DNA of 64,000 nucleotides from contig CANLQK010000006.1 in NCBI GenBank assembly GCA_947493255.1, positions 248,001 through 312,000 of the forward strand. The letters are read 5' to 3'. Positions 53,877-61,925 of this stretch are shown here, one piece after another. Below the pieces are notes generated by a model. That model saw nothing but the letters and a program-made list of their open reading frames with translations. It searched no databases and was not told where the DNA came from. The first letter of the stretch is position 1; every line of letters begins with the position of its first letter. A program made the translations under genes and the position numbers. Origin of the DNA: an uncultured Paracoccaceae bacterium (GTDB lineage Bacteria; Pseudomonadota; Alphaproteobacteria; Rhodobacterales; Rhodobacteraceae).

Positions 53877-54147
53877 AGATCTTTCAAAGTCACCCCACCC
53901 GCTTCGAAACATCCCAGTAGAAGTAACAGTTTCGGTTGGGCGTGCTCGTCCACTGGTAAAGGAACTGTTGGAACTTGAAGAAAATGCAATCCTCGCTTTA
54001 GACAAGAAAATAGCTGACCCTGTAGACATTTTTGTTGGTGGCCGATTGATCGCGCGGGGACAGCTAGAACAGATAGAAGGTGATGGAACCGGACAGCTGG
54101 CCGTTCGGCTAACAGACGTTATTTCAGATAGTGTAAACGATGTCTAA
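53869..54147 (+). CDS. fliN: Flagellar C-ring protein FliN
   Basis: 92 residues. A SpoA-type domain is clear: IPVEVTVSVGRARPLVKELLELEENAILALDKKIADPVDIFVGGRLIARGQLEQIEGDGTGQLAVRLTDVIS, that is, almost the whole protein. FliN forms the base of the switch and the export docking site. The ATG at 53869 lies inside the end of fliH, with GGAG before it. The stop overlaps fliP by 8 nt. fliM and fliG are not in the window. Confidence 0.94.
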   Translation: MDEDLSKSPHPLRNIPVEVTVSVGRARPLVKELLELEENAILALDKKIADPVDIFVGGRLIARGQLEQIEGDGTGQLAVRLTDVISDSVNDV

Positions 54148-54874
54148 AGTCAGCAGAGCGGCATTAATCATTGGGCTAACGCTCTTAATCTGCCAACCTG
54201 CAAGTGCACAAGACCTATCAATATCGTTAGGTGAAGATGGGTCTTTGGCGACAAGGTCGATCCAACTGTTCGTCCTTGTCACGCTATTGAGTGTCGTTCC
54301 AGGCCTGGCAATCATGATTACCAGTTTCCCGTTTATGGTTACCGTGTTGTCAATTTTAAGACAGGGCATCGGGTTACAACAATCGCCACCAAACATGTTG
54401 ATCGTAAGCCTCGCTCTGTTCCTAACCTACTTTGTGATGGAACCTGTTTTCGTAGTCGCCTGGGAAAATGGGGTTGATCCATTTGTGAACGGCGGCATTC
54501 CGCTTGAAGAGGCGTTTGTTAAAACCTTAGACCCTTTTCGAACATTTATGTCTGGCCGTATCGCAGAAGATACTTTTGAAGAGTTGGCAAGCTTACGGCC
54601 TACCCTAGATATTACTCTTCCTGTTGAATCATCTCCACTGTCGATTTTAGTCCCGTCATTTCTCTTGAGCGAGATCGAACGCGCCTTTCAGATTGGCTTT
54701 ATGATCTTTCTTCCGTTCTTGATAATTGACTTAGTGGTCGCTGCTATTCTGATGTCGATGGGAATGATGATGGTACCACCTGCAATCGTTTCGCTGCCCT
54801 TTAAATTGGGTTTTTTCGTTGTTGCTGACGGCTGGGGCTTAATAGCCAGTAGTCTGGTTAGAGGATATTTCTAA
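54140..54874 (+). CDS. fliP: Flagellar export gate protein FliP
   Basis: 244 residues with a signal sequence (SRAALIIGLTLLICQPASAQ) and four hydrophobic segments. Diagnostic pieces are LLSVVPGLAIMITSFPFMVTVLSILRQGIGLQQSPPNMLIVSLALFLTYFVMEP and FLLSEIERAFQIGFMIFLPFLIIDLVVAAILMSMGMMMVPP. FliP starts assembly of the export core. It is convergent with the flgI operon. Confidence 0.97.
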   Translation: MSKVSRAALIIGLTLLICQPASAQDLSISLGEDGSLATRSIQLFVLVTLLSVVPGLAIMITSFPFMVTVLSILRQGIGLQQSPPNMLIVSLALFLTYFVMEPVFVVAWENGVDPFVNGGIPLEEAFVKTLDPFRTFMSGRIAEDTFEELASLRPTLDITLPVESSPLSILVPSFLLSEIERAFQIGFMIFLPFLIIDLVVAAILMSMGMMMVPPAIVSLPFKLGFFVVADGWGLIASSLVRGYF

Positions 54875-54892
54875 CCAGACGGCTAGTTATAG

Positions 54893-55993
54893 CTATCGTA
54901 CTATGAACTCTGCATGTAGTGCACCCGCCGCTTTGATGCTTTTCAAAATATCGATCATGTCACGTGGTGAAACCCCAAGGGCGTTCAGCCCTGCAACGAC
55001 CTCGGACAAAGATGTACTTTCCTGAATTTCAGCTAGTCCGATACCAGGTTCTTCTTCGATCTGGGCATTTGTGTTGGGAACAACGATCGTCTCTCCATCG
55101 GAAAACGGATTCGGTTGAATAACGATTGGAGTTTCTTGGATTCTCAAAGTCAGGTTCCCCTGACTAACAGCAACACGTGAGATTCGTACATCTTCGCCCA
55201 TAACAATTGTTCCCGACCGTTGGTCGACGACCACCCGTGCTCGGCGTTCAGGTTCTACAAGAATGTTCTCCACCCTCACAAGAGCATGGGCTGGAGAAAT
55301 GGCTCGGGTAGCCGCAATATCTAAACGAACAGTTCCTGCATCGAGCATTATGGCGACCCCACGTCCGAACGTTTGGTTTATAGCGGCCTCGATACGTGAC
55401 GCGGTTGTGAAATCCGGTGTTCTTAGTGCAAGTCGGATGACCTCCAAATCAGAGAACTCAAAAGCTACTTCCCTTTCGACGGTCGCGCCGGCCGGGATGA
55501 CGCCTGACGTAGGCACACCTTGAATAACACCTCCACCTTCGCCTTGAGCCGAAACGCCTCCTGCGATGATCGTGCCCTGAGCAACGGCGTAAATTTCCCC
55601 GTCAGCAGCATTCAACGGTGTCATGATAAGAGTTCCACCCAGCAAGCTATCTGCATCACCAATTGCGGAGATTGTTACATCGATTGGGCTTCCTGATCTC
55701 GCAAACGGGGGCAGACTCGCCGTTACAAGCACTGCAGCAACATTGTTTGGCCTAAACTGCTCTCCAGTGACATTAACCCCTAACCTTTCAAGAATGTTGC
55801 TCATTATCTCTTCAGTAAATGGAGAGTTTCGCAAACCATCACCGGTGCCATTCAGACCAACAACCAAGCCATACCCAACAAGGTCATTTGATCGAACCCC
55901 ATCAAATTCAACGAGGTCTTTTATTCGAATAGGGGTTGCCGACGCGGTGGTGCAAAAAGAAAGAAAAAGCAGGGCTGAAATTAGTCTAATCAA
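54893..55993 (-). CDS. flgI: Flagellar P-ring protein FlgI
   Basis: 366 residues. A signal peptide (RLISALLFLSFCTTASAT) precedes the P-ring sequence (RIKDLVEFDGVRSNDLVGYGLVVGLNGTGDGLRNSPFTEE...SNILERLGVNV). The rest matches FlgI, including VVVDQRSGTIVMGEDVRISRVAVSQGNLTLRI and the end SLSEVVAGLNALGVSPRDMIDILKSIKAAGALHAEFIVR. It uses a TTG start overlapping the flgL stop (TTGA). Confidence 0.97.
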   Translation of the reverse strand: MIRLISALLFLSFCTTASATPIRIKDLVEFDGVRSNDLVGYGLVVGLNGTGDGLRNSPFTEEIMSNILERLGVNVTGEQFRPNNVAAVLVTASLPPFARSGSPIDVTISAIGDADSLLGGTLIMTPLNAADGEIYAVAQGTIIAGGVSAQGEGGGVIQGVPTSGVIPAGATVEREVAFEFSDLEVIRLALRTPDFTTASRIEAAINQTFGRGVAIMLDAGTVRLDIAATRAISPAHALVRVENILVEPERRARVVVDQRSGTIVMGEDVRISRVAVSQGNLTLRIQETPIVIQPNPFSDGETIVVPNTNAQIEEEPGIGLAEIQESTSLSEVVAGLNALGVSPRDMIDILKSIKAAGALHAEFIVR

Positions 55994-57000
55994 CGCAAAT
56001 ACTCCGTCAATGAGAGGCTCGAGAGCCGTGCGGTTAACGTATATTGAGTTTCGAGTTGCAACTGGACAGCTTCAAGTCGAGTTACTGTTTCAAATGGATC
56101 AGCCGAAACCAATTCGCTTCTGGCGATACCGAACGAGGTTTGCTCTGCAGTGTTCCTTGCGGTTGCCTCTTCAACTCGGCTTTCCACAAAGCCCAAGCTT
56201 GATTGAAAAACCGCAATCTTTTCTGCTGAGTTCAGAAGGCCAACTGCAGACTCTTGTTGCAGATCGCGGCTTTCTTCAATGCTCAAGTTGAGAGAGCTTT
56301 CCGTGGCAAAAATACCTTTGGCTAGAGATTTCAAGGTTTCTCTGATTGCGTCATCATCCGCACGCGCCGACACGGTTATATATTGATTTGTATCCAATGG
56401 TTTTTCCATGAACCCCGTCACATCGCCTTGATACCCAATAGCGTCAAACCCACCTCCAACATCATCGAACCATGAATCAATCGCTGCAGAAATATCAACG
56501 GCAGTCGAAAGACCTGAAAGAGACGTCTTGAGATCTGTGAGCATGACTTCCGCATCAGCCAAGGGAGCATCTTCAATGTTTGTTCCGCCGAATAGGGAAC
56601 GATCACCGTAGCGGGTATTCAATGCAGAAACGGTTGCCTCAAAACTTGCCAACGCAACATCCGATGCGTTTGACATTTGAGACAGAGAACTTGCACCTCC
56701 AATTGTAAGCAACGTTTCATTCGCGTTTGATCTCAACGTATCTACGTTTTCTAAAACAGACTGCATCGTAGACAACATGTGAGAAGTTTGGGTATTCACT
56801 TGCTCGTATTTTTCTAGAAGCGCCAATTGTCGGTCCAGTCCATTCAAGGCAGTCTGGGAGCCGCCCAAATGCGCGGTTAAGTCGGAATGTTCACCAGTTG
56901 TCAGCTCTTCAACCAAAGTACTAAGTTCGGTCTTGAGCCTTGTGTTGCTTTGGCTTGTAAGAAAATGCTGACGTAGGTCGCCGATGGTTGATAGTGGCAT
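55990..57000 (-). CDS. flgL: Flagellar hook-filament junction protein FlgL
   Basis: 336 residues. N-terminal LRQHFLTSQSNTRLKTELSTLVEELTTGEHSDLTAHLGGSQTALNGLDRQLALLEKYEQVNTQTSHMLSTMQSVLENV and a flagellin-like C-terminal coil (FETVTRLEAVQLQLETQYTLTARLSSLSLTEYL). It forms the second hook-filament junction. It lies 3 nt after flgK and overlaps flgI. Confidence 0.92.
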   Translation of the reverse strand: MPLSTIGDLRQHFLTSQSNTRLKTELSTLVEELTTGEHSDLTAHLGGSQTALNGLDRQLALLEKYEQVNTQTSHMLSTMQSVLENVDTLRSNANETLLTIGGASSLSQMSNASDVALASFEATVSALNTRYGDRSLFGGTNIEDAPLADAEVMLTDLKTSLSGLSTAVDISAAIDSWFDDVGGGFDAIGYQGDVTGFMEKPLDTNQYITVSARADDDAIRETLKSLAKGIFATESSLNLSIEESRDLQQESAVGLLNSAEKIAVFQSSLGFVESRVEEATARNTAEQTSFGIARSELVSADPFETVTRLEAVQLQLETQYTLTARLSSLSLTEYLR

Positions 57001-57003
57001 GAT

Positions 57004-58449
57004 CTAGATCTCCATCAAGCGTTGCATGAGTGTATCAACCGTTTGAACAACCCGCGCGTTCGCAGCATATGCTTGCTCGACCCGTAGCAACATTTGCAAT
57101 TCGTAATCCGTGTCGACACCATCTGCAGCTTCTGCTTCAGTCAAACTTGTCCAACGGGAAGTTTCGAAACTCAGGTCTGCTTCATATGTAAGCCTTTGCG
57201 ACCCGATCCCTGCTTCGATGTTGGCTGCGCGCCCCGCTGCAGAAAGCATCGTTGGATCTAAACCAACAGCTCTTGGTTCTGACAGAACGGCACTCAATGC
57301 CTGAAGAAGAGACGAGTCGCCTGAGGAACCTGCAACGGTCGCGTTTACACCATCTCTTATGTTTGTGACCACACCACCTTGAGCGGGATCGACGGAAGCA
57401 TTCAACGAAATTCGCGACGCTAGTCCAGTGACAGACGTCCCATCATATGCTGCGCCGGCATCCGTTAATAGCCCCGCATCACCGGGTGATAGTGTCGAAT
57501 CTAGACCCGGATCTTGAAAGCGGGTGATTAAGTCAGCAGCCATAATGTCCAGATTGCTTTGGGCATCTACGAGATCAACATCTCTGACCTGAAATGCAGC
57601 TGCAAGGCTACCGCCAGACATTCGCCCAATTCCGTCTGACGAGATTGCAACTCCATCGATGGTAATGCCGCCTAACCCACCGCTCGCTAATGTCATATCA
57701 GGCGTAATTGTCGCGTTGGGACTAAAGCCAAAGACCTTTGCGGTGCCGTCGAGCAACGTTTCGCCGGAGGTGGTCATCAATGCGACCTGACCATTGTCTC
57801 GCTGAAACTGTTTGATCGGAACGATCTCTGCAATTGAATCAATGATCTGTTGTCGTGTGTCCATTAAGCCCGACACATCGACGCCAGAACTACGTGCGGC
57901 AACTATGTCTTTGTTCAAATCCTCGACTTGCCCGAGGGCCGTATTAAGAGCATCGACCTGATCTGCAATGAAAGTATCCGCTTCAACGCGCTTTGCTTGT
58001 ATGCTGTCAGAAGCTGTATTGAGGCTGCTGGCCAATTCGGTGAACCGTTGACCAAGCGCAGTAAGGCTAACGTCTGACGAGGGATCAGCGGCTGCTTCCA
58101 CCAATGCGGCTTCTACCGCGACAATGCGCGCCGACAGCGAACCTTCTTCGCCGGCACTGCCAATGATTCCTTCGACATCGCTAATGGTGTTTGCAAGGAA
58201 CGATGCTGCACCCATGCTCGCATCAGAAAGGCGACGGCTGGATAAAAGTCCTAAATCTACGTGGCGGGTGACACCCGAAATTTGGACACCAGCGCCTCGA
58301 CCACCGACAGATGCCGAAGAGAGATCTAACGTTCGGCGTGCATAACCATCAGTCAATGCATTCGACACATTTGAAGAAACGACTTCCGCCAACCGCGAAG
58401 CGGCTGTCATCCCTGATAGGGCATTTGAAAGGGAGTGGGTAATACTCAT
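57004..58449 (-). CDS. flgK: Flagellar hook-filament junction protein FlgK
   Basis: 481 residues. FlgK joins hook and filament. The N-terminal coil has SLSNALSGMTAASRLAEVVSSNVSNALTDGYARRTLDLSS and the C-terminus VDTDYELQMLLRVEQAYAANARVVQTVDTLMQRLMEI, with the usual junction pattern. It follows flgE on the minus strand with a 16-nt gap. Confidence 0.95.
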   Translation of the reverse strand: MSITHSLSNALSGMTAASRLAEVVSSNVSNALTDGYARRTLDLSSASVGGRGAGVQISGVTRHVDLGLLSSRRLSDASMGAASFLANTISDVEGIIGSAGEEGSLSARIVAVEAALVEAAADPSSDVSLTALGQRFTELASSLNTASDSIQAKRVEADTFIADQVDALNTALGQVEDLNKDIVAARSSGVDVSGLMDTRQQIIDSIAEIVPIKQFQRDNGQVALMTTSGETLLDGTAKVFGFSPNATITPDMTLASGGLGGITIDGVAISSDGIGRMSGGSLAAAFQVRDVDLVDAQSNLDIMAADLITRFQDPGLDSTLSPGDAGLLTDAGAAYDGTSVTGLASRISLNASVDPAQGGVVTNIRDGVNATVAGSSGDSSLLQALSAVLSEPRAVGLDPTMLSAAGRAANIEAGIGSQRLTYEADLSFETSRWTSLTEAEAADGVDTDYELQMLLRVEQAYAANARVVQTVDTLMQRLMEI

Positions 58450-58465
58450 GACTGCCGCCTATATG

Positions 58466-59770
58466 TTATCGTTTGATGTTGGTGGTTTCCTGCAGCATCT
58501 CGTCGACGGTCTGGATGACCTTCGCGTTTGAGGAATACGCACGTTGAGTTTGAATAAGTTGGGTGAGTTCGCCCGCGACATCTGTTGAAGATTCCTCACG
58601 CGCATAACTTACAATATCGCCCGTTGGCCCATCCCCGGCGTCCCAAAGGTAAAAGTCTCCGCTGTCCAAGGTAATTGAATAGCTCTGATTATCGGCCGTT
58701 GAGAGACCGTTCTCATTCGCTACATTTGCCAGAGGTACTTGATAAATGGTTCGCGAGACCCCGGAGTCGAAGAACGCTACGACGAAACCGTTCGGGTCAA
58801 CTTCAACGGATGTTAAGTTGCCGACCGGAGAGCCATCCTTATCGATCGAAACAGGTGCGAAGGTATCAGAAAGTTGCGACAGACCGCCGGCTTCGCCGAT
58901 CAAGCCTAACCCAAAGTCTATTGTGCCACCGTCGACAGCGACCGCTACGGTGCCGTCTGTTACATCATAAGCGCCACCTACAGTATTCGTCACCGAAAGA
59001 AGCCTGCCACCCGCTCCGGCTGTATCGTCAAATTCAAGTTCATATTCACCAACGACGGCACCGCCACTGGCGCTGTCTTCGATCAACATTGTCCACGTGT
59101 TGGAGGCTCCGGTCGCGGGCACCGTTGGTACAAAGCTGACCGACAGGGTCTCGGCGATTCCAAGGTTATTGTAGTATTCAACTGTGATCGCTTCGGTGCC
59201 ACCTGCTGCGCCTGCTTCGGTCGCTGTCGCAGGGAGATTGAGGGACAAATCAACAGACGTGGTAGGGTTGGCTGTGAATTGGCTATTGTTCAGCTGAACC
59301 GGTTTAAGGCCAGACACACTGTCCCGTGGGAAACTTGGAATCGAGCCATCAGGGTTTGCAGGCCAGCCGAGAAGTGACAGGCCACTTTCGGTTACGAGGT
59401 AACCATCTGAGTTCGCGCGGAAGGACCCAGTCGTCGCAAACAGGAGAGGGAAGTCACCTTCGTCCCCGGCGGTAAGCGACGAGTAGTCTGTGACTGGCAA
59501 CATACCTTTATCCAAAACCGCCAAGTCGGTTGCGTTGGTGGTGGAAACAACGGCGCCGCGTTCATCAATCAAGCGCTGGCTTGTCGTTCGAACACCTCCT
59601 GCGGAATAGGACCCAGCAGAGTTATTGATGACCATGGAATGAAAATCAGTTTCGGCCCGCTTATACCCATAAGTTGCCGAGTTTGCGATGTTATCAGAGA
59701 TCGTGGCAAGGCGACTAGCATTGGATGCAAGCCCCGCCACACTAGCATTTAGAGAAGATGAAATGGTCAT
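58466..59770 (-). CDS. flgE: Flagellar hook protein FlgE
   Basis: 434 residues from ATG 59770. The N-terminal rod-hook motif is SISSSLNASVAGLASNASRLATISDNIANSATYGYKRAETDF. The large middle domain is Gly/Thr-rich, and the C-terminal helix has GELTQLIQTQRAYSSNAKVIQTVDEMLQETTNIKR. It polymerises as the hook under FlgD and FliK. A longer frame (to 59824) would add 18 residues and lacks support. A CtrA-like site lies in the upstream gap. Confidence 0.96.
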   Translation of the reverse strand: MTISSSLNASVAGLASNASRLATISDNIANSATYGYKRAETDFHSMVINNSAGSYSAGGVRTTSQRLIDERGAVVSTTNATDLAVLDKGMLPVTDYSSLTAGDEGDFPLLFATTGSFRANSDGYLVTESGLSLLGWPANPDGSIPSFPRDSVSGLKPVQLNNSQFTANPTTSVDLSLNLPATATEAGAAGGTEAITVEYYNNLGIAETLSVSFVPTVPATGASNTWTMLIEDSASGGAVVGEYELEFDDTAGAGGRLLSVTNTVGGAYDVTDGTVAVAVDGGTIDFGLGLIGEAGGLSQLSDTFAPVSIDKDGSPVGNLTSVEVDPNGFVVAFFDSGVSRTIYQVPLANVANENGLSTADNQSYSITLDSGDFYLWDAGDGPTGDIVSYAREESSTDVAGELTQLIQTQRAYSSNAKVIQTVDEMLQETTNIKR

Positions 59771-59830
59771 AAACTGGGCCTTTCTGCCACAAGGTTCGAA
59801 CTGTCTGACGCAAGACCTACACAACCTCCC

Positions 59831-59845
59831 TTAACGGCGACCTAA
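59831..59845. promoter_or_regulatory. CtrA-like site upstream of flgE
   Basis: TTAA-CGGCGAC-CTAA, one mismatch to TTAA-N7-TTAA, at 61-75 nt upstream of the flgE start in the gap after motB. Read on the minus strand it is TTAG-N7-TTAA, closely like the flagellin site. Confidence 0.5.
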
Positions 59846-59860
59846 TAGATAAAATGCCAA

Positions 59861-60688
59861 CTAGTTTGGTCTACGATCCGTTCTCAACAACGTAATTTCG
59901 ATTCTATTATTTCTAACTGAGAGCGCCTGTGAACGAGCTAGATCTCTATCTGCATGCCCAGTAGTTCGCGCGATTCTTTCGACGTCTAGTCCGCCCTCTT
60001 CCAACAACAGACGTACTGTTTCTGCACGCCCATTCGAGATGTCCCATAGACGCCGGTCGGCAATAACAACTGGAAGCGACCGACTATGACCCGCAATAGC
60101 CACGGGGTTGGTGACCAGATCAAAGACACTTGCAAACATTTGGGTCAAATCGATCAGAACGGGGGCTGGAACAGAGCCACCATCCAAAAACAATGGTGCA
60201 TTCTCGCGAGCAAAGACTTCAATGATCAAACCCTCATCGGTCAGCTTTGTAACCACGTGACGGAGGGCTTCTTGTTGAATCAGGCTTTCACCTCCAAGGC
60301 CCAGCAACGTGGTTTCAACATCTAACAACGCGGCAACCTCTGCAGCCTCATCCTCTGCCGCTTCGAAATCGCCCTCGAACGGAACACCACCAGCTTCACC
60401 TGTGCCATCCTGCACCATGGTGTCGTCTGTCATGATATTGGTCCCACCAAACATTCCTTCGCCGCCACCAGAAATACGGTTCACAGGTATCGTCGGCGAA
60501 AAGTAATCTGCAAGTCCTTTGCGTTGTTGTTCAGTGGTGGCATTCAGCAACCACATCAACAAAAAAAACGCCATCATTGCGGTCACGAAATCCGCATAGG
60601 CCACCTTCCAAGCGCCCCCATGGTGACCGCCGCCGGCGATCACTTTTTTTCGCTTAATGATGATCGGGGCATTCGATCCGTTTGACAT
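59861..60688 (-). CDS. motB: Flagellar motor stator protein MotB
   Basis: 275 residues. A single N-terminal membrane helix with the proton-binding Asp is visible (WKVAYADFVTAMMAFFLLMWLLNAT), then a plug/linker region and an OmpA-like peptidoglycan-binding domain (AIAGHSRSLPVVIADRRLWDISNGRAETVRLLLEEGGLDVERIARTTGHADRDL). It couples with MotA. Its Shine-Dalgarno is buried in a hairpin (60693-60733). Confidence 0.95.
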   Translation of the reverse strand: MSNGSNAPIIIKRKKVIAGGGHHGGAWKVAYADFVTAMMAFFLLMWLLNATTEQQRKGLADYFSPTIPVNRISGGGEGMFGGTNIMTDDTMVQDGTGEAGGVPFEGDFEAAEDEAAEVAALLDVETTLLGLGGESLIQQEALRHVVTKLTDEGLIIEVFARENAPLFLDGGSVPAPVLIDLTQMFASVFDLVTNPVAIAGHSRSLPVVIADRRLWDISNGRAETVRLLLEEGGLDVERIARTTGHADRDLARSQALSVRNNRIEITLLRTDRRPN

Positions 60689-60692
60689 GCGT

Positions 60693-60733
60693 CCACTCCA
60701 GTTCTTACTGGCTCAGAGCTAGAGCTGGAGTGG
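60693..60733 (-). promoter_or_regulatory. Hairpin sequestering the motB ribosome-binding site
   Basis: CCACTCCAG (60693-60701, plus strand) is the exact reverse complement of CTGGAGTGG (60725-60733). On the mRNA this makes a 9-bp stem whose 3' arm contains GGAG, the Shine-Dalgarno, 4 nt before the AUG at 60688. This is a typical translational-control configuration, although no ligand or partner is known. Confidence 0.6.
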
Positions 60734-60762
60734 TCTTTCACTTGGTCCGAATTGTGGTGTAG

Positions 60763-61524
60763 TTATGAAGAACGTTTAAAATACATTTCATCTGGTCCGC
60801 AAAATTCGATCAGATCATAGCCGTTCTCATCCATCAGTTTCTTGATAGCAGGCGTACCTGTGTTGTTTTCGATCGCCCAGATCGCAACGTTATGGTCTTT
60901 GAATGGGAACGACTTCAGGCATTCCAATTCACCACCTTCAATGTCCAACGACACAAAGTCCGGGTCGGGCGTGCCTGACTCATTCAGAATTGCCGACAAT
61001 GTCTTTGTCTTAACCTTCAGCACATTTTCTTTGTGCTGCTTGTTCTTGCGTACGGTTGAAAGCAGGGCTTTGTCATAGGAACCTGCAAGGCCAGACATTT
61101 GCGTGTACCCTTGCGTGATCTCAATGAATTCGGCTTCACCCTCGTTCGGTGCAACCGCAACGCCAAGGCAGGGGCAACGACGGATGGTTTCGGCCTTTTC
61201 CAACTGCATGGAAACAGGTTCGACCAACGTGCCGGTCCAACCGCGATGCGTCTCAAGAAAGAAAGTGTTCGACCCTGTCACGCCGTCATAGCCGCCAACA
61301 TCCACGAAGGTACCATTGCGCTTCCCCTTCATAACCTGATCAACCACCAGATCCTGACCGGCTTGCGAAGTAAACGCATAAGCTGGTTGCATCATCCGGC
61401 GCACTTCATGCAAACGGCGCACAATTGGGCCGCGTTTGCGCGATTTTTCTTCATCTAGTTTCTGGGCCAATCGGCGCGCTTCGCCCAGAAGAATTTTATG
61501 AGCTTCTTTTAGTGAATCTTTCAT
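60763..61524 (-). CDS. FkbM-family methyltransferase
   Basis: 253 residues. The FkbM fold has GTFVDVGGYDGVTGSNTFFLE (SAM-binding motif), GTLVEPVSMQLEKAETIRRCPCLGVAVAP and DPDFVSLDIEGGELECLKSF, all typical. These enzymes methylate oxygens of sugars or other small substrates. It is next to motB and upstream of nothing flagellar on the same transcript, but its neighbours include a TPR-glycosyltransferase, so it may modify a glycan. Substrate not predictable. Confidence 0.85.
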   Translation of the reverse strand: MKDSLKEAHKILLGEARRLAQKLDEEKSRKRGPIVRRLHEVRRMMQPAYAFTSQAGQDLVVDQVMKGKRNGTFVDVGGYDGVTGSNTFFLETHRGWTGTLVEPVSMQLEKAETIRRCPCLGVAVAPNEGEAEFIEITQGYTQMSGLAGSYDKALLSTVRKNKQHKENVLKVKTKTLSAILNESGTPDPDFVSLDIEGGELECLKSFPFKDHNVAIWAIENNTGTPAIKKLMDENGYDLIEFCGPDEMYFKRSS

Positions 61525-61925
61525 GTTTCGACTCCGTGATCGGCGTATGATTTTTCTTCGATCAAGGCAGAGCCTAACAGAAGATTGATTTTCTTTTTGA
61601 CGTCTGCGCGGCGGTCATTTGTGATATAGACAGCCCGGGCGAGACGAATGAATGTTTTTCCGAAATCTTTAGCCTTTTCGCAATCGCGAATATCGTCTTC
61701 GATCACCCAAAGGTCTGCGTTGATTTGGTATAGCTCTTCCCACAGCGCCTTTAATTCTGCGCTGGAAGGGATATGAGCATCGGCTGTCTTCATCAATGCT
61801 TCTTTCTCGACCTGAACATTCGCAACCTTCGCAGGATCCGCGATGCGTTCTTCCTTCAGGCGTAAGATGGTCAGCTTATCAATCAACTCGCCAGGGGCAG
61901 TTGGAACCAAAATATGGTCAGTCAC
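61521..61925 (-). CDS. DUF6165-like protein
   Basis: 134 residues from GTG 61925. The whole protein resembles DUF6165: ILVPTAPGELIDKLTILRLKEERIADPAKVANVQVEKEALMK, LWEELYQINADLWVIEDDIRDCEK and AKDFGKTFIRLARAVYITNDRRADVKKKINLLLGS. Function unknown; it is mostly helical and found beside glycan genes. Its start overlaps the TPR-glycosyltransferase stop by 8 nt, and its stop overlaps the FkbM gene (4 nt). Confidence 0.75.
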   Translation of the reverse strand: MTDHILVPTAPGELIDKLTILRLKEERIADPAKVANVQVEKEALMKTADAHIPSSAELKALWEELYQINADLWVIEDDIRDCEKAKDFGKTFIRLARAVYITNDRRADVKKKINLLLGSALIEEKSYADHGVET

